A stretch of DNA of 64,000 nucleotides from Owenia fusiformis (GCA_903813345.2 CAIIXF020000011.1:1264571-1328570), one strand, 5' to 3'. Positions 49,303-62,035 are shown, counted from the first letter of the stretch. The notes: generated from the sequence alone by a model not told the origin. Numbers and translations are program-made.

Positions 49303-49837
49303 CAGAGTGCATCAAACAACGTCTTCGAAAAAATTCCCGGGAAAGCCCCAGACCCCCTTAAACGATCGGCCTTCGTCCACGTACCAAAGGGAGTACGGCG
49401 TACCAACTCAAAAATAGCCAGACGCCTATCATAATTGATATTATATGACCATATGTAATGATATCTAGTCTCTAATATTTCAAAACGTTGTCTCCCATGT
49501 TTCAATTTTTTATTTGTCTTTTATTTGTCATGCATGTTTTTAACTGTTTTGCGCGATACAATAGATATCCAATTATAATTTTAAGTTTGACCTTTTTCAA
49601 TAAGTTAAGAAATAAGTTTTCTATACTCAGGGGCGGGGGTGAATAGAGCGAACAAGGAGGGAGGGGGGCGGGGGCATATTTAAAGCCTGGACAAATTTTG
49701 GGCCCATTTTCTTGATAAAGAAAAATGCCGATAAATTTTGATCAAACATCACGTTAGCCAAACTTGCAAGTACTGATTCGTAATTTACAAGCCTCGTTCA
49801 TGCTTGTACGGGGCCCGATATAATTTGCCTGTGTACT
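49303..49837. other. intergenic, no gene seen
   Basis: Contains a G-rich stretch at 49630-49675 (GGGGCGGGGG). No gene is supported. Confidence 0.4.
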
Positions 49838-50185
49838 TCCAGTTTGTAAATAAACTGGTACAAAATTTCAAAACAAAAAAGAATCTTTCTGAAATTTGTG
49901 TTCACAAAATTCTATTTATTCAATATGTCTAACATTAACTTGACTCACATCTTTTATAATTAAAAGAAAAATTTCTAGCTACAACTTTTAAAAAGTTTAC
50001 AGTTAGTGCTCATATTCATATGTTTTAAGAATAAAATAATACTTTTAGTAATTTGTGGAACTTCATAAAATTAATTATTATATCAAATATTTAATAGCTT
50101 CGTTTTTTATAACCAACTGTTTCAAAGTGTATCTAGAAAGTAAATCTGTTAATCAAGTAGATATATTTTGGCAATGCCGAGTTTT
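49838..50185 (+). repeat. repeat R, diverged third copy
   Basis: Shares CTTCCAGT, CTGGTACAAAATT, TTAAAAGAAAAAT, TAGCTA and the final CAAGTAGATATATTTTGGCA-like segment in the same order, but strongly diverged. Confidence 0.55.
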
Positions 50186-50712
50186 CTACAATATATTATG
50201 AATAATTGAAATATGCATTGTCTCTTAGGCTTTTCCCACCATAACCCGATACTTTTCAGTTTAGTTTCTTTTATGACTGACAATTCTAAAAATGTAATTG
50301 AAAAATATGCTGCAACGCGCTCGATACCTATATTTATAGTTAGTTGATATCTTTGTTATCAACCTCACACATGTTTAGGACTAGCTGCAGTGAAATTCAA
50401 AACAGTAAATGTTGACTGCTAACTGATAAACTGTTATACTAGTGTAAGCTATCTAATGTGCATCATATTCTTAATAGTAAAAACATGATCAACTTTATGA
50501 GAGTGGCTAAAAAAACTTATTTCAAAATTTGTTTTGAATTTTACAAAGATTGATGCAACTTCCTTCAAAATGAGCTAGAAGCTTCAAATAAAAAAGCATT
50601 CTCTTTTCTACTTCTAATCCGAGGGTTCTACTTTTATTGATTACCAATCGCATTTTGAAAGAAGAATTTTGCAATTACATGTAATACATCTTGGTGACTT
50701 CTCAAGTTGTAA
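50186..50712. other. intergenic, no gene seen
   Basis: AT-rich, no feature recognised. Confidence 0.4.
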
Positions 50713-50812
50713 GAAGCCGGTTTTTAAAAGCCGGCTTCTTGGTAACTCCATAAGCCGGCTTCTGGTGTACTATAGAAGCCGACTTAAAAGCCGGCTTTGA
50801 AAGCCGACTTTG
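50713..50812. repeat. cluster of AAGCCGGCTT palindromes
   Basis: AGAAGCCGG, AAAAGCCGGCTTCTT, TAAGCCGGCTTCT, AGAAGCCGACTT, AAAAGCCGGCTTTG and AAAGCCGACTT occur within 100 bases. Tandem units of about 20-30 bases around a 10-base palindrome. Confidence 0.85.
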
Positions 50813-51014
50813 TTTATTTGCCATCCACCCTTTCTCAATGGATCGAGCCCCAGGTTTTTAAAGGCTGATATTTGGCGATTTGAACAAATTCATCAATCAT
50901 GAATTTCTAACACATTGGAACAAAATTAGATGAAGTGCTCGGGACGGAGTACGAAGCAATACTTTGAAAGCCACGTGTACCCGCGGGTGTGTACCGGTGT
51001 TCACTGTTCCGCAA

Positions 51015-51445
51015 CTAGTTACTTTGACGAAACAAAATGGATGAACTTCCCGGGTACGAGTTTGTTGTTTTCTCGATGTAAGTATAAGTCATCTTGCTGA
51101 TTATCATTTGGCACAAAGTTAGACAATGTACTCTAGCTTTTAAAAATGCTCTCGGTTTCGAATTTGATTTTTAAATAAAGCTGTAATTGATGCATTTAGA
51201 CCATCGCTTTTGTTACATTGACGTAAGTAACAAAACCGAGGTGCTAAATATATTGTGAATTGCAACTTCATTTACAAAACGATTTCCAAATCGAAGAAAC
51301 TTATTAAAACTAGACTATATTTCCTACATGTAGCTTTGTGCCAAATTATAATCTGCAACTTGACTTCTAAGTAGGTTTAAATCGAGAAAACCAGAAAATC
51401 GTAACCAGGAAGTTCATCCATTTTGTTACGTTGACGGAATAGAAG
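51015..51445. repeat. long inverted repeat with an exon-like start in each arm
   Basis: Left arm (51015-51130) and right arm (51330-51445) match in inverse orientation: CAAAATGGATGAACTTCC, then GGTACGA or GGTTACGA, then TTTTCTCGAT, then TTTGGCACAAAG. Each arm has an ATG frame pointing inward: MDELPGYEFVVFS (51038+) and MDELPGYDFLVFS (51421-). The left one runs into GTAAGT, a perfect donor. Could be a foldback transposon or an inverted duplication of a first coding exon. Confidence 0.7.
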
Positions 51446-53002
51446 TGGAACATTGGTGTTGGGATTAAAATAAATCCGCCTGAAGATTAAGTCCGATTTA
51501 GAATTAGCAGCTAACCGACCCTTACTATTTATGACCAATACGCCAAATTAGGTCTGGACAATATAACAATTGTCAATGCTATATGAAATATTTATGACTA
51601 GAAAGGTACATTTGTCATCGATCGGTCAATACAATCGGATATATTAGTATCTCTAAAATCGCTTGTACGACATGTATTCATCCGCAAAATGACAGAAACT
51701 ACTGCGATGATTTCATTACGATTTTAATAAGTTTCTAGCTGTGAGACAATACATATAAAATATTGGACCGGAGTTAATGATATAATGCACCGAAAATTAT
51801 ATCATAATACATAAAGTTATTCATCAGAGAGACATAGTTGCATTCGCTAATTGGCAATAAGCTTAATACGGTAAACTGACAATAGGAAGAGCTATCGGAT
51901 ATAAGGCGCATCAAGCGAGAGAAATTCTGGAGCAATAGTAAAAACTGTCGAGAAAAAGGCAATATTTTTATTGGTAAGTTCTATAAACATTATTTTGAAT
52001 TCAATTTGTAAAACCAGACAAAGGTGATAAATGTTTTAATTTCAATTTTGTTTGAAAGTATTTTTTTATCAGCACAAATTGTCTCCACATTTTTGAGATC
52101 GGTGCTCGGCGTTCGGCGGTTGGTGTTCCGCGTTCGGCGTCTATAACGAATGGTAGGTGGTGACATTTTGCATGTTAATGCCTTGCTCAATGTTTATGGA
52201 TTGCAAAGAGTATACGATTCTTTTTTTATTCACTCTTCGGGATGAACTTCAAAGATCTTCACACAAAATTTCAAACCACACGTATATCCATACGCATATC
52301 CAAACGCATATTCATACGCATACTCAAATAATATTTATACTCGTATATTCAATTTTCACTGGGCTAAATGAGCAAAATAAGAAAAAATATATGCGTGTTA
52401 TTTGGGTGTATTGGATGTTCAACCAAAATTAGGAATATGAAATTGTTTGGGATTATTACGAGTATATACAGAAATTCCGTATATCTTAGAATAACAATAT
52501 ACGCGCATTATTTAACCAGTTTCCATTATGATCAGCCACAGACAGCTTTTTAAAAGTGTTTGCCAAATTATGATTTCCATGTAGCAGTGAATTATCATTT
52601 GTCTGACAAGAACACCCTGTCTTAATTCTCATTATTCCTATTGCATAACTTAGTTCTCATCCAAATGAATTATTTAGAATGACAGGTTTTGTTCAGCACA
52701 ACATACGTTAATACGTTTTAAGTGAAATTGCACGTGTAAGTATAAAATAATGACACTCTCGGGGATTTGTTTTCCCCTTTGTATTATTTATTTGCTCTAA
52801 GAGAAACAGTTTGAAATAAGCCCCTGGAAAAAACAATTGAGCAAAGTAGACTTAATCGAAAAACGTTCTTTCAAATTAATTAATATGATGTTTATCTGTC
52901 CTTCATTTGATAGCAGAGGGTAATGAAAACGCACTGTTATCTATCGCGATTCGATTTCGACCAGTTGCTGTCTAAACCATATTTAGAAGAACTAAAAATT
53001 TT
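51446..53002. other. intergenic, no gene seen
   Basis: Short repeats of CATACGCATATCC near 52280-52335, and one partial ACAAGGCATTAAC-family copy (listed). Nothing else recognised. Confidence 0.4.
52100..52186 (-). mobile_element. ACAAGGCATTAAC repeat family, copy 5 (partial)
   Basis: On the minus strand: CAAGGCATTAACATGCAAAA, TGTCACCACCTACC, then GACGCCGAACGCGGAACACC and CAACCGCCGAACGCCGAG. The 3' hairpin half is missing. Confidence 0.7.
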
Positions 53003-53114
53003 CAACTTGCAATGTATTCACAACCTAAACGTGAACGGAAAATATTTAAGCGATGCATTTATATGGGTGATTGATCATGCGTATAGGTTGGCGTTTTGAT
53101 TTTATACGCAAGCT
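53003..53114 (+). repeat. dispersed repeat (related copy at 24853-24966)
   Basis: Same order of shared blocks; the two copies differ at about one position in ten. They lie 28 kb apart on opposite sides of the Polinton. Confidence 0.75.
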
Positions 53115-53286
53115 GCTGTGAACGAAGCATTGATCTAAGTCTAAGTATGTTGGTATACGGATTCTGATTGCAATTTTCAAACTGATGATGGTGCCACACG
53201 CCTTTTGATTTTGATTACTTTAATTTTAAATCGAATGAGACACACTGTCATTATTTTCACCAGCGGGTCCGAAAGTCAAAGCGCAT

Positions 53287-53723
53287 CTAGCAAGTGACAA
53301 AATACGTAGTATCAAGTACACTTCCCTTCATAAGTTTGACTTTCCGAAAGATCCATTTGGATCCCTTATTAAACTCTGTGTATGTTCGGTGATTAAAAGA
53401 ATTCATCAGATTCGTGACAAATTCCCAATCTATTATTTTTGTAAGGAACAATATTAGAATCCAAAGACTGGTAGGGTTTGATGTACTGTATACAATAAAA
53501 CAAATTGCAACATTTATGGAGGGGTGTGTACCCCTCACTTCAACTGAATATGTCTGCCTCGGTGCCAAAGAAGAAGACCAATAGTATTACAGAACACAGT
53601 TTGATTAAGACCATACACCATAAGTAAAACGGAAAAGAAATCCCCGATATGCCAACCCTGAGCTTTGTCTAGGTTTTTACTAGAAACATCATCAAAGCTC
53701 ATCAAGAATAGATCATTTTGCAC
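53287..53723 (-). pseudogene. possible decayed seven-helix receptor fragment
   Basis: Two overlapping minus-strand frames: one has a hydrophobic helix GDFFSVLLMVYGLNQTVFC, the other INVAICFIVYSTSNPTSLWI, which vaguely resembles helices 6 and 7 of rhodopsin-class receptors. They are in different frames, so if related they belong to a broken gene. Weak evidence. Confidence 0.2.
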
Positions 53724-54990
53724 CAGTCCTCACGAGAGGATCTCTATAAACTATATTTGCTAGACGTACAGGTGTAGTAGCAGTCCTATATTGTATATGA
53801 CTTCTGGGCTCACCTCTATTCTAGATGTGAATGATAATAGGAAAAACAACATGGTATTTAAGTGACTTTCTATGTTAGAGTGTTGGAAGTTATTTAGCGT
53901 TGTTTTGCTCATAGGTCGATTCTGTTATTCAATCATGAATGCAAAAACATGACAAACAGCAATAAATATGGGAAAGAGACCAACATTTTCAATACAATAT
54001 CCATATTTTTCTTTATTAAACGTAAATAGATAATACACCAATGAACTCATTTCCAAATTGACCGCCCTTTTAAATCTTTTTTTTTATTTCAAATCAAAAT
54101 AATTTTAAATTAAATTTTTCAAGACTATGCTTGTTTACGTAGAATTATTATCACGTTTTCCTAGTTTTATGAACAGACCACGGGGACTGAGTACGACTGG
54201 TAGTCCACCAATTACTTTTATTCTGAGATTAGTTCAAAGTATCTCTTAACTGTACCCAATTCGAAATACCTGAAAAATATCATAATTATTGTATCGTCTC
54301 TGACTCATACCTCAAAAAATCCAAACGGGCGCCTGATAGAAATCTGTATTTAATTTAAGATACCTCCTCGGGAGAATGATTTTATTCTTAAAAAAATTAT
54401 CGTTTCTTTTCAATATAACTGGTTCGGCTTCCTTTCCGCAGGGGGCGAAATATAGTCATGCAAGAAGGTTTTCATAATTAATTGTAATCTATAGTTCATC
54501 CTAGATGTAATAATTCGAATAGAAGTAAAAATAGATATCTTTGATAAGTACGGGTAGTTCGATTTCGGCTGTTGTGTAAGTTTTTTTTATTATTTCTGGC
54601 TCATGTTTGTTCCGTGTGTTATTGGGTTGTGTACTAATATAATGTACGAATAAAGTAGTGCCTGTCTGCTGTCTCCTGTTCATATAAATCTTAGACGCAC
54701 ATCTACTGATGCAGTTCTGAGCCCAAATCAACAACCCATTAACAATTTGTAAATGACCTTGACCTATTTACGTTATACCTCTTCCCTCAATAACAAACAG
54801 AAATATTACTAAAATAAAATTGTAAATAAAAAAAAAAATCTTTGAACAACAAAAATCCAATACTTATTGAACGCCATACGTAAAAATTGTATTATTATAC
54901 TGATAAACTAAACGATTACTCATTATATTCTATCATCCATTGATTGTTCCTTTTTGAGCTTTGTTTTTTGTATTTATCAGAGACATTTAT
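53724..54990. other. intergenic, no gene seen
   Basis: No recognisable coding or repeat content. Confidence 0.4.
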
Positions 54991-55014
54991 CATTGTGTCC
55001 GGAATCAGAAATAT

Positions 55015-55215
55015 GGACAGTGAGCAAATTGCAAAGTGCGAGAAGAATATGAAAAAGTGCGTGTAGAATGTGTAGTAAACTCGAGTAGAGTATGAGAAAG
55101 TGCGAACAGAATGTGAGAAAGTGCGTAGGATGTGAAAGAGAGCGGGTAGAATTTGAGAAAATGTGAGCAAAATACGAGAAAGTGTGAGTAGGATGTGGAA
55201 AAGTTCGTTTCACGC
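55015..55215. repeat. minisatellite, GAGAAAGTGCG unit (about 26 bp)
   Basis: GAGAAAGTGCG, GAAAAAGTGCGTG, GAGAAAGTGTGAG and TAGAATGTG or TAGGATGTG alternate for about 200 bases. This explains the His/Phe/Ser-rich frames in all three minus frames. Confidence 0.75.
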
Positions 55216-55639
55216 TCATACAACAGCTACGTACACACTCTCCCGCTACACAAATAGATCATAAGCATTACTTGGTAAATTAAGTAAATGGTCAATTTAG
55301 GATTCATTTAACATTACCTTTGTTGTCTTATTTCACATTTGGATACCATTAGTATTTTGTGCACGTATCTTATGTTAGTGTTTTTTTAGTATTATCTAAA
55401 TAGACAATACGACAAATTGGGAAGATCCGATCCGGTGCTCAGTAAAAAACTATATTTTCGAGTAAACAAGATGTTCGACGAGGAAATCCGGTCAATTATC
55501 AAAGGTGTTCGGTGCTTTGTTTTCATCATAGTTTTTCCTAGTTCACTTTAAAAACACGATAATCGGATCTATTATTGGATTGTCAATTGCGAATCGGTAT
55601 GTTGAGACAATATTTATAAATGATTAATTTTCAATTTAG

Positions 55640-55909
55640 GTGAATAACAAAGGATACAAAAAGGATTTGATTGCCATGGATACGTATCAATCAGAAACAC
55701 CTGCGCTGACCAATCGTGTAAATACAATATTGGTGGGTCATTTTGGGACAGTGACATTCACATTATATATGAAACCCAAAAGATATTGGGAAGATCAAAC
55801 ATATATGGGCGACCAGCGAGCCTTTAGGAAAATAAAAAAATATCACAAGATATATTTCATTTATATTACGGAGCCAGTGCGTCAGGGAGTCAAGGTGAAG
55901 ATCATGTAG
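55640..55909 (+). CDS. small open frame, unrecognised (89 aa)
   Basis: MNNKGYKKDLIAMDTYQSET through GVKVKIM. An acceptor-like TTTAG precedes it, and its end overlaps the 141-bp tandem duplication. No domain recognised; may be chance. Confidence 0.2.
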   Translation: MNNKGYKKDLIAMDTYQSETPALTNRVNTILVGHFGTVTFTLYMKPKRYWEDQTYMGDQRAFRKIKKYHKIYFIYITEPVRQGVKVKIM

Positions 55910-56162
55910 TGGCCCAATTCTGGCAAAAATGCAAAGAAATGTGAAAACACAAAGAGTCGAACTTCAAAGCTTTTGAAAATAGGTATGTTACAGAATGATA
56001 TGAGCCCAGTTATTTAAAAGAGTCAGGGAGTCAAGGTGAAGATCATGTAGTGGCCCAATTCTGGCAAGAATGCAAAGAAATGTGAAAACACAAAGAGTCG
56101 AACTTCAAAGCTTTTGAAAATAGGTATGTTACAGAATGATATGAGCCCAGTTATTTAAAAGA
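55881..56162. repeat. recent two-copy tandem duplication, 141-bp unit
   Basis: GTCAGGGAGTCAAGGTGAAG starts at 55881 and again at 56022. The two units appear to differ at about one base (GGCAAAAATGC against GGCAAGAATGC). Confidence 0.92.
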
Positions 56163-59024
56163 GTGACTATTATTCAAAAGTTTTTCTCAACTCGTCTCTC
56201 GTCTAAATAAGAACTAAAACAGGCGTTCTTCAATTTCCTTACATTTTAGGAATTCTTTCTGTCATAAGCATGTTGTTACTAAGTTACCAACCAAGATGAT
56301 TAAAACTTACTGTAGATATGTGACGTTTTAGACGTTAATCACATTAGCACGTTGTCGGTAATGAAATGTATCTTTTCATCGATTAAAAGCTATAAATACA
56401 AAACCTGACAACTGTAGCATTGGGTTATAAAACACAAGTTTGTAATTGCGAAACACGAAACGCAACAAAGGCAGGCCAATGCGTCTTTATAGTACAATCC
56501 CCTTATAAATTTGTCAACAAGAAGTGTCATTCTGAATCACTTAAAAAAGACTCATCAAATTCAAAAATCTGAACTTCCGGTTGACAAACTAATGGAGGGG
56601 AGTGTTCAATTGTAATGGTTGCTATGACAAGTGTTGTGATTAGATAAACTATTGCACCAGTACGTAATTTTCGCTTTTCAGTTTTGGAATAATAACGCAG
56701 AGCGGAATTAATAATGAACAACACGAAGCGGGACTGAGCAAAGGAATTGATTTTCATTTTCAATCTTTAACCCAGGGGCTTGCAAACTGATGGAAATAGA
56801 AGCGTCTGGTATCTAGCATAAAACAATTTCGATTTTTGATGTAGGCTATGTCTCAAGGACGTGTATGAATTGTTTTGCTTTGTTTTAAAGTATATATAAC
56901 TTGTTGAGTGCGTTGTGAACTTTGCGTTGGCCAAAATGAATTAATTTTTACATTGAACGCTTGAAAAAATACCTTCTAGCAAACGCTCACAATCGAAAAT
57001 CAATCCATTGTCTATAGTTAGATATGGAGTATAACTAAAATTGGAAGATTTAAATAAAAGTATAAGGAAATCAAATGTAAATATTGGCCCTGGAAAAAAA
57101 AATTAGAGGTGAAGGGGTAATACCTTGCAGTCATTACATTATCCGTTCAATTAATATTCAAGTGCTCTAAAAACGTATGGCCTCCCGCCCTACTACTACT
57201 TTCCGACGAGGACGACAGTGATTATGGTTTTATCCTTAGCTCAACAGGAATCCAGGATGACGTAGCGAAAAGTTGAAGAGGATGAAACGCACTTAATCAC
57301 AAACTTAGTGACTTCGGCAATCCCTTAATTAAAAGGGTCTAAATGATTATCTAGCTTTCCAAATTACTAACTTCAAATCAAATATAAAACCTCTTAAACC
57401 CTTCAGATACATTTGTATATATCGGGGATAATACGACAGTGCACGCGTTTCCACGGAAACGAAAATATCAAGTGATAAAGTAAATGAATTACTGGCGTTG
57501 ATGACATATTAGACATTAAGTCATTGACGTAATAGATATAATATTCTCAATCGAAAGATGGTTTTATGAGCTTATCATCAAACTTGGCAGGTGATTGCTG
57601 GATTTTTCCAATGTCTATTTGAATTAATGATAGTTACAAGTTACTACAACTATGACTTTCAAGTTGCGGATAATTTGCTTATAACACAACTACGGAATGC
57701 AACGGAGAATATAAATGACGCTATCATAAAATACTATGCCAAGGAATTCAGAGTTTCGAAATATGCTGGGTTAATTTGGTATGTACAGAATTTGTTACTG
57801 TATATAAACAAACTATAATATAAAACTTCTGTATACAATAGGAATACACAGACGATTATATAAGACTACTTAATAATGGTTTTCTTAATAACCACACTCG
57901 TTTCTATAGATGCATTACTGGATTTGCATGGATCTAAGGTACTAGAGCGGCTACTAATGGGATAACGGACGAAAATCGATGGCTGGGGCATTCAGAAAAA
58001 GGTTATATTTTTAGTTTTCGAAAAATAGTTTCTATATAATCATTAATGCAATGCATTACACACTGGTAATTTATAATGTGTAGTACTTAATTACGATGTT
58101 ACCGAAACGGATTCGTATCATAATAGAAAGATTACCACGGTACCGGTTGTAAAGCTCGGTAAGATTTTTCATTTTTTAATGATTTCTCGAGATTAGCATA
58201 AATTATCCAAAATCTTTTCTGCACACGTGTTCTGGAAATCCAAGTTAGGAAATCATTCTTGCCCGGCAGAATCTTTAATCTAACTGTTCACATTTGATAA
58301 GTAAATGGAACTTCAAAAACGGTTAACATTCTGAAAAAATCGTACCTTCGATGTTCCGACATTTTGTAACTAAAACAGATCCGTTTCGGTGGCTAATTTG
58401 AAAAGTGCAGCAACAGTGTTATGATTAAATAATTTATGCAAAAACAATCGTGCGATATCAAAATAATAACCCAGGATAATAATAACACAGGACACTATGA
58501 ACTTAGGAAGCTTTATTTCGTAGCGGGTACTTTTTCGTATAGACCCAAGGACAATCACTTAAGATCATATTTTCTTTAACAAGAACAAATATGCACATCG
58601 TTCAATAAAATGAAACAGCAACAAACGATGACGCACGATGAATTGGAAATTTAAAGGAACTATATTAAGTGGGTTATAAATATGTACTTCCCGGTATTTA
58701 TACACAATTTGTTCTCAAACAGATTTTATTACATCATCAAAATAAAATGTATGGTTCACAGATTGAGTGATTTAATAATCACGTGATTTCTTTACAAGAA
58801 TATAAAATTTAATTCATTCATGAATGCAAAAGAAAAAAGGCTATATACCTGAGCCCCACCATAAACAATTAATACGTTAGTAACCTTCTACAATAACTGA
58901 ATAAATGCTAAAAAGGTGCTGTTATACGGCAATATGTTGATGTATTTTCAGATATGGAATCATATAACCGGATAGGCGTACTTTAGTTAACACAAGGAGA
59001 GGGTTATCGGAGCCTCGATGTACA
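56163..59024. other. intergenic upstream of the receptor gene
   Basis: Short open frames at 56527-56763 (-, one membrane helix IVYLITTLVIATITI) and 57591-57818 (+, preceded by TTGGCAG) have no recognisable family. Nothing else is supported. Confidence 0.35.
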
Positions 59025-60224
59025 ATGAGCGTTTCTACGCCTGAATACGAACCAATCAGCGAGACGGAACCATACCCGGAAGTGGAGTCATCACCGGAAG
59101 TTGAACCATCTCCGGAAGTCACGAATTTTCCCGAACCAGAGCCCGAGGCAGAAGGTTTTAGCTCAAATGGTGGATTTAACAGCCAGGCGCTTTTTATCAC
59201 ACTTTACTCATTAGTTATATTGCTGATCGTATTGGGGAATCTATGCGTTGTCATAACAATATGCAGCAACAGAAAACTGAGACAAAAAACAACAAATTTG
59301 CTGTTACTTTCACTCGTGATTTCCCGTCTAATGATCGGGATTTTTGTTGTTCCGGCGAGAATTGCGGGTCAATTCTCAGAGGAATATCTGGGATCACCCT
59401 TGTGCAAATTATGCCATTTCTGTGCGCAAATCTCATCATCATCAAGCGTATTCTCCATAGTAGCAATTGCCTTGGTGAAATACCGAGAAGTTGTTTTAAC
59501 TGATCTCCCGCCATTGACTTTAAAGCAATGCCGCATGATAATCATCGGACTTTGGATATTAGGACTTCTGTACTCAATACGAGCTCTATTCGTGTTTGAC
59601 TTGGTCGAAGAAATAATCGAGCAACCGAACGATAAGTCGATTATTTTCATCACGTGCAATGTTGGACACGAATACAAGCTGTTGAGTCGTGTGTTTATGA
59701 TCGCTGATTTTTTCACTATGTTTTTAATTCCATTTATTTTGATTATTGGATCTTATGCAAAAGTTCTCCAAAAATTGAATGCCAAGAAGAACAGTGATAA
59801 TGAGGATAAGACTATAAATAACGCCATACACATGCTTATCGCCCTCGTTATTCTGTTTATAGCCTGTAACTTGCCTGGCTACGTCCTTAAGCTCTGTATC
59901 CATTGGGGGAGTGGATACTTCGTGGGGTCAACAGTTGTCTCAGACGTTATGTATATCATAACATACTCAAATAGCTGGTTCAATATCATAGTTTATCTGC
60001 GTTATAGAGAGGACATTCGTAGCGCGTTTTTGCAAATGCTTAAATGCCCATCTTCTATCTGCTGTTCCAATGGGTGTACCTGCGGGGAACGTGTATCGCC
60101 AGTTAAGCGAAATTCGAAATCAAAAGACGATCAAATGGTAAAATATTCCAGTGATTTCCCCAGAAAGAAAAATTCTGTAGAGTTGAAACGACATGATGAT
60201 ACTATAGTCGCCTTGGAGTTTTGA
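59025..60224 (+). CDS. rhodopsin-class G-protein-coupled receptor, intronless, atypical motifs
   Basis: 399 residues in one exon. The extracellular N-terminus is Pro/Glu-rich with repeats (PEVESSPEVEPSPEV). Seven helices: about 54-80, 90-112, 127-152, 169-191, 222-245, 266-290 and 302-325. The GN of helix 1 (Asn72) and the Cys127-Cys211 pair are present. The helix 2 Asp is replaced by Arg101 (SLVISRLMIG), DRY reads VKY (151-153), helix 6 has ACNLPG, and NPxxY reads NIIVY (320-324). A Cys-rich juxtamembrane tail (CPSSICCSNGCTC) may be palmitoylated. The overall pattern is like peptide receptors, but the subfamily is not recognised. Loss of the sodium-site Asp and of DRY suggests altered or constitutive signalling, or a non-signalling paralogue. 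Confidence 0.88.
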   Translation: MSVSTPEYEPISETEPYPEVESSPEVEPSPEVTNFPEPEPEAEGFSSNGGFNSQALFITLYSLVILLIVLGNLCVVITICSNRKLRQKTTNLLLLSLVISRLMIGIFVVPARIAGQFSEEYLGSPLCKLCHFCAQISSSSSVFSIVAIALVKYREVVLTDLPPLTLKQCRMIIIGLWILGLLYSIRALFVFDLVEEIIEQPNDKSIIFITCNVGHEYKLLSRVFMIADFFTMFLIPFILIIGSYAKVLQKLNAKKNSDNEDKTINNAIHMLIALVILFIACNLPGYVLKLCIHWGSGYFVGSTVVSDVMYIITYSNSWFNIIVYLRYREDIRSAFLQMLKCPSSICCSNGCTCGERVSPVKRNSKSKDDQMVKYSSDFPRKKNSVELKRHDDTIVALEF

Positions 60225-60227
60225 TGG

Positions 60228-62035
60228 GTACACCACGGTGGCCAAGTGTAACGCAGTCCAGCTATTTAAGGCACATAATCCAGTGAGGTATCTACCACAA
60301 ACGTTTAAGATTTGAACTCCTTTTGTGAGAAATATAATCATATACGACTTAAAAATGTTAATAGACGTGTGGATATTATTTCAATTTTATGTGATTTCAA
60401 TTTAAGAAGAATGGTAAGTTTGGCATTTCGCTTATACCTTACATATACATACCACACTGATCATTTTTATATTACAAATGTGCTCAAATGTCTTTTAAAC
60501 AGATTGGTACATCAACGTGCATCAACAGTTACACCAAGGACAGTGTGTTAAAAATACGGCCAAAGAAATCGCTATATCTTGAAAAATACACAATCAGGGA
60601 TGTTAAAAGAATGCAACTGCAATACAAGCAAATAACTTCCAACCATTGTGTTTTGGCACTCGGAATTAGCACAAATTATTTTTATTGAAGTGTGTGGTAA
60701 TTTTCTAGAGTTAAATTAAAATCACTCCAGGGACTTTACAGTCATGGTCGAATTTGAAACACTTTTTGAAAGAAATTCATTATTATTCTCTCTAACTAGT
60801 TATTTTTGCTTTCTTAGAATGAAACGTAAATATCGAAACAGGATACGGGATTTTTCCGATTTCCCATGAATTTTCATTCTCAAAAACTGTTCTCTCATTG
60901 GCATTTTAATGATTACATGAAATTTTTGCCATTTTTAAAACATGCATATTTGAATGTGTTCTAAAAATTGAATATGATTTAATCAAATTTTTATAAATGC
61001 ATAAATGCTTCATCTTAATGATTGGACAATACACATTATCTAGAAAACAAAAGTATATGTTATGTTAATACTGCGAACTGATCATTTGGTTCTATAACAA
61101 TCAGACATAAAACTTTGGGTTCATTTGTAATGGCGTTTATTCTCACTCTCCTAACCCGGATGTAGGTACTGGACGAAATGTTTATCAAATAACAATCATG
61201 ACAATCCCGGGGATTGTTCACACATTACACATATATCATTACAAATACATGCCATACTTAATGAACTTGTCATATCGGGGGGTTCGTTTTTGGTCGAAAA
61301 TCATTTTTTCGATCAATAGGTAGACAATTGTTTTCTTGGAATCGTACCGGCGTAATCATATCAGCGTATGTACTTAAGTATACCGTGATATATACTTATG
61401 AAAAATAATGATAGGGGTAATGTTCAAAAATTGAACATATCAATATTTTATCATTGTGATATTTGATGTATTGTTTATCAGTTTGAAAGGAAGAATAAAA
61501 GTAAAACAACAGCCCACCCAGAATCATCTTGAAATAAATATGAAACACGCACATTGTAGTACAAATATCCAGAAATATAAATTATTCATATTGCGCGTCC
61601 CAGCAAAGTGGACAATACAATGGAATTACAACAATAACTCAAAGGAATAACTAATAAGTAACCTTTGATTTTGGAGTATTGAAAATCGTTGTTAATTATT
61701 CATTTTATAATGGGTATCCAAAATATATTATAATATACATTGTTCTCACTGCAGAGTAAACAATGGTATCAAATTACAACAGATAGAATATTAATTGACA
61801 GTAAAACTAACCTGGGCTTATTTGAAGTATTGACGATTTTTCTCAATAATTCATGTAAGGTAGTTTTATTCTGAAATAAATGACGCCATGCTATAGCATA
61901 TGGACAAAGATTGGTGAATGATGATGATGATTTGGTTAATGATTTATACCCAGTAGTGAATTTCTAAATATGTACCATATGATTTGTTTTATTTTTGGTA
62001 AACAATTGGCAAACTATTCGACAAAAGGATACAAT
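60228..62035. other. intergenic, no gene seen
   Basis: AT-rich. Open frames up to 79 codons without recognisable content. Confidence 0.4.

Noticed and set aside
54916-55223. Three overlapping minus-strand frames rich in His, Phe and Ser
   Set aside because: All three frames are open because of the GAGAAAGTGCG minisatellite, which is a hallmark of repeat artefact.
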